From NCBI GenBank assembly GCA_009731375.1, contig BJOX01000140.1, positions 204,960 to 225,067 of the forward strand: a DNA stretch of 20,108 nucleotides. Direction: 5' to 3'. A program made the translations under genes and the position numbers. Shown here piece by piece: positions 1 to 20,108 of the stretch (position 1 is its first letter; every line of letters starts with the position of its first letter). The notes beneath the pieces are model-generated. The model worked only from the letters and a program-made list of their open reading frames with translations, was not told the origin of the DNA and did no database searches. Source of the DNA: Paulinella micropora. Lineage: Eukaryota > Cercozoa > Imbricatea > Euglyphida.

Positions 1-288
1 CTCCTTCTCCTTCTCCTTCTCCTGTCTCTTCTGCCTTTTTGCGGGAGGAGCTTCTCCCAATCCGTCGTCCCAGGGCACAGGCTTATTCTTGAGCAGGATC
101 CCTACGATGCATGCATTATAAATACATACATACATACATAATACCTTGTGCATTCCAGGTGTAGCTGAAGCCGCGGACCAACTCCTCCAAATCGCCTTTG
201 CCCTGCATGTTGCACATTAAATAAATAAGTAAGTAAGTGAGCAAGCATATACCAGATCATGCTTGCAAAAGACGGGTGATTGTAACTT
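1..288 (-). CDS. Unrecognised protein, 3 internal exons of a gene running off the left edge
   Basis: Three phase-matched exon pieces read on the minus strand: 288-253 (AG|AAG...CTG|GTATAT; KLQSPVFCKHDL), 202-145 (CATGCAG|GGC...CAAG|GTATTATG; GKGDLEELVRGFSYTWNAQ) and 101-1 (CATCGTAG|GG...; ILLKNKPVPWDDGLGEAP, then Lys/Arg/Gln/Glu-rich to the window edge). The second and third join with one carried G, like the RRM gene's exons, and their intron is a short (ATAC)n tract. The first piece is weaker: no pyrimidine tract and no start codon. I do not recognise the family. The basic/acidic Lys-Glu run at the end could be nuclear, but that is inference. Confidence 0.6.
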
Positions 289-1313
289 CTACTCACTCTT
301 TTTGGCTACAAATTTTACGCGTCGATTCCTGAAATGATTCCAGAGCTGATACAGTCATTGATGTGGTTTTATTATCCATTCTGACTTAGAATTCCTGAAA
401 AAATGTCACGGGAAAAAGTTACCAATTGGTAACAAAAATTACTAATTGGTAATCCCAGGGACTTAACTTGAACATTTTTGCAGAGTAGTACGATGGAAAA
501 TGAAAATCACTGAGAAACTTACATATGATAGCCTGAGTCGGCGGTAGAAAATTAGTTTGTCAAAATTCAGAAATTCACTGAGGAACTAGTAATCTACTAT
601 GAGAAATGAATTCAGTCAAACTTATTTCCACCCTGCCAGTAATCTCTCGCCTACGGTGCACTGGAAAATTTCCCCTTTTACAAAAGCAATTTCCCTTTTT
701 ATCCATATCAACTCGTAATTTTCTCACTTTGACAGTACTACCAACGTTTCCATTTTAACACAACCACATCCGTAACCACACAACAAAACCAACCGAAACT
801 AGTCTTGCAACACTACTTCCGCCTCATAACCTTCGTCGTGGGCATAACGCACAAATCTTGGCAACTCAGCACACACCAAAACCCTTAACCCTTACCTTAC
901 TGTGACCTTACCCTCAAACTCAAACTTAAACTTACACTTAACTTAACCTTTGGCAAAGGGGTGAGCACGGTCGCTCGAGGTCTGGTAAACCACTGTTATT
1001 AGATGACTATTCTTGAAAGAACATACTCTGGAACACAGCAATGCCTTTAATACACTGAAAAACTAAACCTCAGGAAAACCATTCCTAATAAAAACATTGA
1101 ATTCTGTGCAAACAGCACTTCAAAATCTTCAATATTGAATAATCGGAGTTTAGCTGCTTTGAAGTTGATGGGGCTCTAACGGCCACTAGAACTTGTAATA
1201 TGATACATATGAACTCAGCCGATAATTAAAGGCAGCCAGGCTGGTAATAGTGGACATAACTGAGGAGAAAGGGTGTAATTACAAATGTTAAATTACTTTT
1301 ACTAATTAACTTT
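289..1313. other. Non-repetitive AT-rich stretch, no gene recognised
   Basis: About 1 kb with ordinary composition and no long open frame. It may hold upstream exons or the promoter of the left-edge gene, or the decayed interior of the retroelement whose LTR follows. At 885-950 there is a degenerate run of CTTAC/CTTAA-like units. Confidence 0.5.
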
Positions 1314-1562
1314 GCTCCAGGGGGAGTGTTAGAACTAATAAACAATATTAATAGTTATATTAATAATTACATGAACCGGCACTATAACAGTATAATTATA
1401 AGCGTAACGGTGTCGTTAGGGCCATGACTTATATCCGGCCAGTCATATTGCTCTGCGCTCTTCAACTTGTTGGTTTGGTGCGTTATTACAGCTTTGTTAC
1501 TGCTGCAGACTCGGTTAGTAGTGAGTTCCGGATCTTTATATTAAGTTATATTAGGTCTAACA
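1314..1562 (+). mobile_element. Copia-type LTR with preceding polypurine tract (probable 3' LTR)
   Basis: GCTCCAGGGGGAG (1314-1326) looks like a polypurine tract and abuts TGTTAGA at 1327. The segment ends TCTAACA at 1562, a perfect 7-bp inverted terminal repeat with the TG...CA ends of an LTR; length 236 bp. TGTTAGA/TCTAACA ends and a G-rich tract directly before the LTR are typical of Ty1/Copia elements. There is no recognisable reverse transcriptase upstream and no second LTR, so the element is truncated or decayed. The 5' partner and target-site duplication cannot be tested here. Confidence 0.6.
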
Positions 1563-1790
1563 CTAACTAATATCTACATGTATTTAGGCGGGTTATGCGG
1601 TTAGATCCCATATCAGAACAATCACTAATACCAATCCAGCTTTGTGGACCGAGCGGGTGTATCTGCCCCCACAAAGTGGGTCCAGTTATTGTTCCGTTCA
1701 CTGCATAATTACCGACCATTCGTTTCAGTCTTCCGTTTCCGTTGGACATGATATAATCATTAAAGTCATTCTTCGGTACCGCAGTGTACG
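1563..1790. other. Non-repetitive spacer after the LTR
   Basis: Ordinary sequence without a convincing exon. Open frames here continue into the (CT)n tract and are not coding. Confidence 0.5.
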
Positions 1791-1795
1791 TGGTA

Positions 1796-1972
1796 TTCTC
1801 TCTCGCTCTCTCTCTCTCTCTCTGTCTGTCTGTCTGTCTCTGTCTCTCTCTCTCTCTCTCTCAATCTCTCTCTCTCTCTCTCTCTCTCTTCTCGATCTCT
1901 CTCTCTCTCTCTCTAATTCTCAGAGTCTCTCTCAGATTCTCTCTCTCTCTCATACACACACTCTCTCTCTCA

Positions 1973-2015
<43 letters not shown>

Positions 2016-2057
2016 GTCTCTGTCTCTTTGTCTCTCTCTCTCTCTCTCTCGATCTCG

Positions 2058-2134
<77 letters not shown>

Positions 2135-2143
2135 CTTTTTTTT

Positions 2144-2188
<45 letters not shown>

Positions 2189-2237
2189 NNNNNNNNNNCT
2201 CTCTCTATATATATATATATATCTATCTCTCTCTCTT

Positions 2238-2269
<32 letters not shown>

Positions 2270-2325
2270 CATATATATATTTATATTTATATATACATAT
2301 ATATATATGTATATATATATGTCTA

Positions 2326-2360
<35 letters not shown>

Positions 2361-2376
2361 CTCCTTCTATCCCTCT

Positions 2377-2407
<31 letters not shown>

Positions 2408-2414
2408 TTCCCCC

Positions 2415-2455
<41 letters not shown>
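1796..2455. repeat. Compound low-complexity block: (CT)n, poly-T, gap, (TA)n, poly-C, poly-T
   Basis: (CT)n with CTGT interruptions to about 2092, a T homopolymer to 2188, ten N (2189-2198), (TA)n/(CT)n to about 2357, a C homopolymer around 2379-2407 and a T homopolymer to about 2455. The homopolymer lengths next to the gap are probably unreliable. Confidence 0.95.
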
Positions 2456-2755
2456 CAGTCACTTGGAATCCTCAATGATTAATGCATTATATTAAAATCC
2501 TGGTGAGATTCAGTATTAAAATGATAAAAGTGATAAAATACATAATTATGTAAATAGGTAGTATACGAGATAAAAATCAAATATATATATTATAATTAAT
2601 ATATAAAGGAAGAAATAAGATAAGCAGGCAAAAACAGGCAACCGCAAGGATACGATGAGGAAAAATGAGGAAAAGAAGAGATGGCAAGATACATATGATA
2701 AAGTGAGAAATACATTTAGTAAAGTGAAAAGAAGAGATGCCAAGGCATACATATA
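2456..2755. other. AT-rich spacer without gene
   Basis: A/T-rich sequence with many AGATA/AAGTG-like words; no exon recognised on either strand. Confidence 0.5.
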
Positions 2756-2756
2756 G

Positions 2757-2805
<49 letters not shown>

Positions 2806-2850
2806 ATATCTATCTACCTACCTACCTACCTACCTATCTACCTATCTACA
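2756..2850. repeat. (CTAT)n then (CTAC)n microsatellite
   Basis: Tetranucleotide array CTAT from 2756 turning into CTAC/CTAT near 2815; an ATAC-rich tail follows. Confidence 0.95.
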
Positions 2851-3138
2851 TAACTTCAATACATACATGCATCATACATGCATACTTCTAAATGTTAAGC
2901 AGATTGCAATCTTCAAGACGTAGCTATCGTTCGAATTCTCAAGCACCAGCTTGGCTGGTCATGACTCGACGATGGGAGCGCTGGGGCCGCGGTGAAAAGG
3001 ATTGGGGAGTATCTTACCAGCTTGATGAATCCGCGAGGAGGCGCGCTTCTTTCCGTGCGATTGAGGAGTAACACTGCTGTGGATTTCTTGAACAGCGTCA
3101 TGATTGGACGCTGTTGCCAACAATCTTTTGGTACGAGC

Positions 3139-3300
3139 CTGTTATGTGAGAAATTTGAAGGAGCTCAACTCCAAAGCTGTGTGCTGTTTTGAGTGAGAAC
3201 ATTTGGAGTACAATCTACGCGCTGTTATGTGAGAAATTTAAAGGAGATCGTCTCCAAAGCTATGTGCTGTTTTGAGTGAGAACATTTGGAGGAGCGTCAC
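3139..3300. repeat. 83-bp tandem duplication
   Basis: Two adjacent copies beginning CTGTTATGTGAGAAATTT at 3139 and 3222 share most bases (AAAGGAG, CTCCAAAGCT, TGTGCTGTTTTGAGTGAGAA, CATTTGGAG). The flanks 2857-3138 and 3305-3469 are non-repetitive apart from a G homopolymer at 3329-3357, and hold no exon I can support. Confidence 0.85.
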
Positions 3301-3328
3301 AAGGTAGTGATGAAGCTTTTTTTTTTGT

Positions 3329-3359
<31 letters not shown>

Positions 3360-3469
3360 TGGTTGCAATCAGAGAAACAAGAGGAATACAAAAGTGACAA
3401 GGGGTTCATCATTGGTTAACGTGCAGCTCGACGTGTGGCGCCGCTGCCGCCCCTGTGGCTTATATCTAA

Positions 3470-3653
3470 CCCTTGCCTTGTTTCGCGTCCAAATTGAGAC
3501 TCGGCGTCCAATATTGGACGGTACTGTTTTTCACCTGGTTTTGCGCTTAAGGAATCCTTCAGCGACATAAACCCGGTGAAATTTCTTTAAAAAAACGACT
3601 GGTGAATCCAGATTTGGACGCTGGCGTCCAATATTGGACACACAGGTCAAGGG
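3470..3653. mobile_element. piggyBac-like MITE (non-autonomous DNA transposon)
   Basis: The left end is CTAA|CCCTTGCCTTGT at 3466-3481; the right end, read on the other strand, is TTAA|CCCTTGACCTGT, with TTAA at 3654-3657. TTAA target sites and termini starting CCC are hallmarks of piggyBac elements; the left target copy has one substitution. Inside each end lies the perfect palindrome GTCCAATATTGGAC (3506-3519 and 3626-3639), plus further GTCCAAAT words, acting as subterminal repeats. At 184 bp it has no coding capacity. It sits 23 bp beyond the RRM stop codon. Confidence 0.72.
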
Positions 3654-3680
3654 TTAATTGATATGCCACCTGCCATCTGG

Positions 3681-15671
<11,991 letters not shown>

Positions 15672-16230
15672 CAACTATGCCCTCACAATAGAACTACTAC
15701 TAGTCTAGGCAGGGAAGTCAAATAAGGAATACCATAGAAAGTAGACAAAAAGCAAAGCAAAACAGGGCCCTAGGCTTTGCTGTTAGTACTGCTGTTTTTC
15801 ACTTAGGTTTCACAAGAGCAAAGTCTGGGATTTCCCAGAAGTCTGGGGTTTCCCATGTTTATACATATTTTTCTATATAACTCGTATGCTTAAGCTGCGC
15901 ATTAATTTGAATTGGGTGTGGTCGAATGGATATTTTCGGCAACAGGGTCCGGACGGATTATAACACCAAAAAAAAATCCAACCATTGGCGTTTGAAAAGC
16001 CACTGCCCGTGAAATTCATAGGTGTTTGGACTTGGAAAAAAATTACTACGCAGGGACTTTTTACTTCTTTTATTTTTTGCCTACAAAAAGGTTATCTCTA
16101 ACTTTTGGGGGTTGTTTCTTCTGCCTCAAAGTTTTTTTTGCATGGTAGTTCACACCTTGCGCTATTTTCTTCCACGACACACTTTTCTATTTTCTTTCCC
16201 ACACAAAAAATACTTTTTGATTCCACTTAC
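15672..16230 (-). promoter_or_regulatory. 5' flank of the RRM gene (putative promoter region)
   Basis: Non-repetitive, about 550 bp upstream of the first ATG, with no convincing exon. It holds an 18-bp tandem motif at 15822-15857 (AGTCTGGGATTTCCCAGA, then AGTCTGGGGTTTCCCATG) and an AT-rich TTTCTATATAA near 15870. A promoter role is inferred from position only. Confidence 0.35.
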
Positions 16231-16237
16231 GCACTGT

Positions 16238-16642
16238 CTGTGTGTGTGTGTGTGTGTGTGTCTGTGTGTGTGTGTGTGTGTGAGTGTGAGTGTGTGTGTG
16301 TGTGTCACTCTGTGTGTCTGCCTGTCTGTCTGTCTCTCTGTCTCTCTGTCTGTACATGTCAGTCTTTCTGTCTCTCTATCTCTCTGTCTCATACTAGTAC
16401 TGTCTGTCCGTCTGTCTGTCTGTCTGTCTGTCTGTCTCAGACTCTGTCTCAGACTCTGTCTCAGACTGTCCGTCTGTGCTGTCTGTGCTGTTTGTCTGTC
16501 TGTTTGTCTGTCTGTCTGTCTGCCCGCCTGCCTGTCTGTCTGCCTGTCTGTCTATGTGTGTGTGTGTGTGTGTGTTGTCTGTCTGTCTGTCTGTCTGTCT
16601 CAGACTCTGTCTCAGACTGTCCGTCTGTGCTGCCTGTCTGTG

Positions 16643-16673
<31 letters not shown>

Positions 16674-16868
16674 CCTGCCTGGCTGTCTGTCTGCCTGTCT
16701 GTCTATGTGTGTGTGTGTGTCTAGTGTGTGTGTGTGTGTGTGTTTGTTTGTGTGTTTGTGTGTGTGTGTGTGTGTGTGTTTGTGTGTGTGTGCATGTGTA
16801 TGTGTCTGTCTGTCTGTCTCTCTGTCTGCCTGTCTGTCTATGTGTGTGTGTGTCTGTGTGTGTGTGTC

Positions 16869-16870
<2 letters not shown>
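16238..16870. repeat. (TG)n and (GTCT)n block with a longer repeated unit
   Basis: Besides the simple units, CTGTCTCAGACTCTGTCTCAGA and the following TGTCCGTCTGTGCTG recur (about 16430-16490 and 16595-16650), so a segment of roughly 170 bp was duplicated within the array. Confidence 0.93.
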
Positions 16871-16902
<32 letters not shown>

Positions 16903-16919
16903 TTTATGTGTTTATGTAC

Positions 16920-16950
<31 letters not shown>

Positions 16951-17195
16951 TGTATGTATATGTATGTATGTATGTATGTATGCATGTACTTATGTACATA
17001 TGTATGTATGTATGTATGTACATATATATGTATGTATGTATGTATGTACGTATGTATGTATGTCTAGTATGTCTAGTATGTATGTATGTATGTATGTATG
17101 TATGTGTATGTATGTATGTGTATGTATGTGTGTATGTATGTATGTATGTATGTATGTATGTATGTATGTATGTATGTATGTATGTATGTATGAAC

Positions 17196-17226
<31 letters not shown>

Positions 17227-17625
17227 TGTATGTATGTGTATGTATGTATGTATGTATGTATGTATGCATGTATGTATGCATGCATGTATGTATGTATGTA
17301 TGCATGCATGTATGTATGTATATATGTGTGTATGTATGTATGTATGTATGTGTGCATGCGTGTATGTACGTATGTATGTATGTATGTATATATGCATGCA
17401 CATGCATGCACGTATGTATGTATGTATGTATGTATGTATGTATCTATGTATCTATGTATGATGTATGCATGTATGTATGTATGTATGCATGATATGTGCG
17501 TCTGCATGCAGACATGTATGTATGTATGTATGTACGTATGTATGCATGTATGTATGCATGTATGTATGCATGTATGTATGCATGTGTGCATGTATGTATG
17601 CATGTATGTAATGTAAATATATGCA
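16871..17625. repeat. Long (GTAT)n block
   Basis: About 750 bp of GTAT with GCAT, GTGT and GTAC variants; no coding content. It follows the last MULE exon piece on the minus strand. Confidence 0.96.
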
Positions 17626-17643
17626 CTGTATGTACTGTATGAC

Positions 17644-17703
17644 CTTGTGCAGTGATTTGAGACGGCGATTCTTTTTGTTTCGCAATGCATGTTGAATCAC
17701 ACA
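17644..17703 (-). CDS. MULE exon piece 7
   Basis: Acceptor CATACAG|TGTG, donor CACAAG|GTCATA, phase 0 both ends; CVIQHALRNKKNRRLKSLHK. Any later exon would lie beyond the (GTAT)n block. Confidence 0.6.
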
Positions 17704-17824
17704 CTGTATGTTTGTATTTCTATGTATGCATGTATGTATGTATGTATGTATTTATGTATGTATGTATGTATGTATGCATGCATGTACGTAAGATAATGCG
17801 AGTGTATATGTATGAATTTGTTAC

Positions 17825-18128
17825 CAACGTTTTCAAAATCCTATGCCACGACTCGACGTAGTTGTTGGTAAAAAAAACGAAGTCATGAATTCTGGGTACA
17901 TAGCACCGTTGCCAGCGCTCCGCCCAGAAGCCGGTGAACCACTCATTCTGCATGTATGTATGGAACGCAGAATTACGTTTCTTGTCAACCTTGGATATCC
18001 ACCGGAGAAACAGATCCTTAAGCTCGAGGTACTCCTTTGCAGACTTTGCATGGTGAAGCTTGCGGATCATTTTCATCACATCATCCACATCCTCCTGCGG
18101 AAACCTGTTCTTGGATGTAGTGAGCCAT
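17825..18128 (-). CDS. MULE exon piece 6 (catalytic Glu)
   Basis: Acceptor TTGTAACAG|ATGG, donor ACGTTG|GTAACA; 101 whole codons from WLTTSKNRFPQEDV to TNNYVESWHRILKTL, a helical region ending at the DDE glutamate. Confidence 0.82.
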
Positions 18129-18179
18129 CTGTTACAATATACACATATATTACACTTGCAACTCAATGCAAGAGCATAC

Positions 18180-18389
18180 CTTCGTATTGCTTGCAGAATG
18201 AAAGAAACAAATGAAGATCTTAATATTCAAATTGTGTTCCTTCGCAAACATTTCGGCACCTTTCGCCTCCATAATTTATCAATAACCAAAAGTTCAGGAT
18301 AGAAATCTGGCTCTTCCTTTCGCACGAAGTCCAGGAAATCAGCAATATCTTGAGCTTCTGTTCTTGCAATTACCACAGCAACTCCTTTT
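18180..18389 (-). CDS. MULE exon piece 5 (second Asp, C-H motif), frameshifted twice
   Basis: KGVAVVIARTEAQDIADFLD through LLVIDK in one frame, then MEAKGAEMFAKEHNLNIKIF and ICFFH in another, then LQAIRR in the first again. The outer frame also matches piece 6 across the intron. Confidence 0.7.
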
Positions 18390-18461
18390 CTGGTGTCATG
18401 CATATGTAATTATGCTATATGTCAGTACAAAACTATATATATAATATATATATATATATAC

Positions 18462-18941
18462 ATAATCATCATGATAGTGTATAGCATATAACCATACTGG
18501 TTCACTTGACCCGTCCAGGAAAAAAGTCCTTCTTGACTTGTTGGCTTCCAAAAACTTCTTCTGCCACGGCGCCATCCACATAGAACGAAAACTTATACAT
18601 TTCCTGTTCACGCACTGGTCATGCTGCCGTTTGTCGTGTGGTCTTGGACAGTCGCATTTCGGCTGGCGAAGTTGATGTTTCACATTAGCAGTGCCAGCTA
18701 GCAATTTCCTTGTTGCGATGAAATCGTCTTTGTCCAAACTCCACATTGCATTCTGGTCTCGCACATAATTGCGAAACATATCAGCAGATGGAGAGAATGC
18801 ACGGCATCTTATGTATTCCGGTTTCCATGCACAAGATGGGCGCGGCGGTGGAGCGCAAAGGCTAAAAATCTCGTGATGTTCCGAAACCAAAGCATCGCGC
18901 ACCGCTGATATGTCTACTCCGCCTCGCAAAGCATTTTGTAT
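18462..18941 (-). CDS. MULE exon piece 4 (first catalytic Asp)
   Basis: Acceptor TTTGTTCAG|ATACAA; 160 codons. Includes the Cys/His-rich segment and RRTFFLDGSSEPVWLYAIHY. The likely donor TAT|GTATAT runs into (TA)n. Confidence 0.8.
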
Positions 18942-19072
18942 CTGAACAAACAAAAAACAGACACACACACGAATAGCTATTGCTGTCAGTATGTACATGT
19001 ATGTTTATATATGTATATATTCATGAATGCATTGTATGTAATGATGTTTCAGGTGTGAATGTAATAATGTAC

Positions 19073-19205
19073 CCAACAATGAAGGCGAGGAGATAGTTCT
19101 TGGGGTATTTTGTACTCTGAAGCGTACTGCATGCAGAGTGGATCGTGTTCACCATAGGTAGTAACAGTGATCGTTCTCAGACGTGTTTGCTGCAAGCAGC
19201 TTGCC
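19073..19205 (-). CDS. MULE exon piece 3
   Basis: Donor TGTTGG|GTACAT at phase 0 fits piece 4. The acceptor is ambiguous (CTCAAG|G or GGCAAG|C; both keep phase). Encodes LRTITVTTYGEHDPLCMQYA and a further 18 residues. All three minus-strand frames are partly open here, so confidence is moderate. Confidence 0.55.
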
Positions 19206-19262
19206 CTTGAGGGCATGGTACATTCTCAGCCTGTGAATTATTCTTAGCGCGTTTGTGCTTGC

Positions 19263-19263
19263 C

Positions 19264-19330
<67 letters not shown>
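19263..19330. repeat. (GATA)n inside the MULE
   Basis: Pure array between exon pieces 2 and 3, so the microsatellite-filled introns are not peculiar to the RRM gene. Confidence 0.95.
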
Positions 19331-19331
<1 letters not shown>

Positions 19332-19332
19332 C

Positions 19333-19441
19333 CTTGGCGTGTGATCTCGCATACACAAAGCTGTCTCTTGACAATGTTTGCAACCAATATCAGTCAGTGT
19401 CTGAGACGATGCGAATCTTGTATTGGGAAGAAGCTTCTGTC
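19333..19441 (-). CDS. MULE exon piece 2 (Cys/His cluster)
   Basis: Acceptor GAGACAG|GACAG, donor CCAAG|GTCTATC, in phase with piece 1. Contains GCKHCQETALCMRDH, possibly zinc-binding. Confidence 0.72.
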
Positions 19442-19462
19442 CTGTCTCATATACGTACATAG

Positions 19463-19496
19463 TGTATGTATGTATGTATCGATATGTATGTGTGTA

Positions 19497-19578
<82 letters not shown>

Positions 19579-19648
19579 TTCTCTCTTTGTATGTATGTAT
19601 GTATGTATGTATCAAAAATATGTAATGTATGTATGTATGTATGTATAT
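19463..19648. repeat. (GTAT)n, (CT)n, (GTAT)n between MULE pieces 1 and 2
   Basis: Short GTAT arrays flank a (CT)n core of about 80 bp. Confidence 0.94.
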
Positions 19649-19657
19649 GTATGTCAC

Positions 19658-19903
19658 CTTTATGCATGAACTTGAGAAGGTTGTGTAAAGGATGTCCCTG
19701 TCTTATGTTTGCTGCGTCTGCATCGTGCTGGAGGCGGGCCAACGCAGTTGTGTGCTCAATCCCGGATAGTGCATACCACACTTCCACCATCTTGTCCCAC
19801 GCATGACGACTGAGAGTGTAGTTGTAGGTACGTATGTAATTATTGCGATCTTCGAATGTCTCATCCAAACATACCAATTCCAGTTTCGGGTCAACTGAAG
19901 AAA
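19658..19903 (-). CDS. MULE exon piece 1
   Basis: Acceptor TTTCCCCAATAG|TTTC after a pyrimidine tract, donor AAAG|GTGACA; 81 whole codons (SSVDPKLELVCLDETF...LLKFMHK). Upstream is a (CTAT)n array and the window edge, so the start is missing. Confidence 0.75.
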
Positions 19904-19947
19904 CTATTGGGGAAAAAAAAATACATATGAATTGCCCTGGTAGTACG

Positions 19948-20025
<78 letters not shown>

Positions 20026-20026
20026 C

Positions 20027-20108
<82 letters not shown>
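19948..20108. repeat. (CTAT)n microsatellite to the window edge
   Basis: Nearly pure CTAT, one CTAC; continues beyond the window. Confidence 0.96.

Larger units (their letters stand above)
17644..19903 (-). mobile_element. MULE-type transposase, damaged copy (7 exon pieces)
   Basis: Exon pieces 19903-19658, 19441-19333, 19205-19073, 18941-18462, 18389-18180, 18128-17825 and 17703-17644. Motifs fit a Mutator-like transposase core: FFLDG (first Asp), LLVIDK (second Asp), ICFFH followed by LQAIRRWL (the C-H motif before the RWL helix), and TNNYVESWHRILK (final Glu). The N-terminal half has Cys/His clusters (GCKHC; KCDCPRPHDKRQHDQC). Two frameshifts near 18275 and 18197 compensate each other, and the join between pieces 4 and 5 has no phase-matched GT-AG pair. 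No start, terminal inverted repeats or SWIM finger are seen. Either a decayed transposon or an error-containing gene. Confidence 0.8.

Noticed and set aside
885-950. Telomere-like CCCTTAA/CTTAC repeats
   Set aside because: Too irregular and short; more likely a decayed simple repeat.
15822-15857. NF-kappaB-like GGGATTTCCC and GGGGTTTCCC sites
   Set aside because: The sequence matches the consensus, but nothing shows this organism has such a factor; kept only as an unnamed tandem motif.
16022-17461. 479-codon open frame rich in Cys, Val, Met, Tyr (plus strand)
   Set aside because: Translation of (TG)n, (GTCT)n and (GTAT)n; only the first 70 codons are non-repetitive and resemble no domain.
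18010-18214. Plus-strand frames at 17843-18302
   Set aside because: They lie opposite MULE exon pieces 5 and 6, whose conserved motifs are on the minus strand.

Overview
This is nuclear DNA of a eukaryote, unusually rich in microsatellites. The evidence is 26 spliceable exon pieces with GT-AG borders, three kinds of eukaryotic transposable-element trace (a Copia-type LTR, a piggyBac-like MITE and a MULE transposase), and tetranucleotide, dinucleotide and homopolymer arrays that fill most of the rest. I cannot name the species; a microsatellite-rich alga or other protist is a guess. Six runs of N sit in or beside low-complexity tracts. The very long Ser/Leu/Tyr-, Cys/Val- or His/Thr-rich reading frames are translated microsatellites, not genes. 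|| The centrepiece is one gene on the minus strand, 15671 down to 3681. I could join 16 short exons (30-254 nt) with GT-AG introns and matching phase at all 15 junctions. They total 1344 nt and encode 447 aa plus a stop. The product is a two-RRM RNA-binding protein of the hnRNP A/B-Musashi-DAZAP1 type: an acidic, Ser-rich N-terminus, RRM1, RRM2, a short Gln-rich piece, a 30-aa tandem repeat and a Pro/Tyr-rich tail. About 89% of the gene is intron, and the introns are nearly pure microsatellite, often starting at the GT of the donor or running into the AG of the acceptor. || The most unusual feature is that many exon edges are present again as partial, diverged copies inside the neighbouring intron, each copy spaced by microsatellite: exon 3 (six extra), exon 5 (three at the acceptor side, one at the donor side), exon 7 (three), exon 9 (four), exon 11 (one), exon 12 (one, forming a possible in-frame 45-nt cassette) and exon 14 (one, plus an internal 90-bp duplication). 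It looks as if exon-intron borders are repeatedly copied by the process that expands the microsatellites. || Left flank (1-3680): three exons of a second, unrecognised minus-strand gene run off the left edge (288 to 1); then a polypurine tract with a Copia-type LTR (1314-1562), low-complexity tracts with a gap, an 83-bp tandem duplication, and a 184-bp piggyBac-like MITE just behind the stop codon of the RRM gene. Right flank (15672-20108): about 550 bp of non-repetitive DNA upstream of the RRM gene start, a long (TG)n/(GTCT)n/(GTAT)n block, then a minus-strand MULE-type transposase in seven exon pieces (19903 to 17644), damaged by two compensating frameshifts, and a closing (CTAT)n array.
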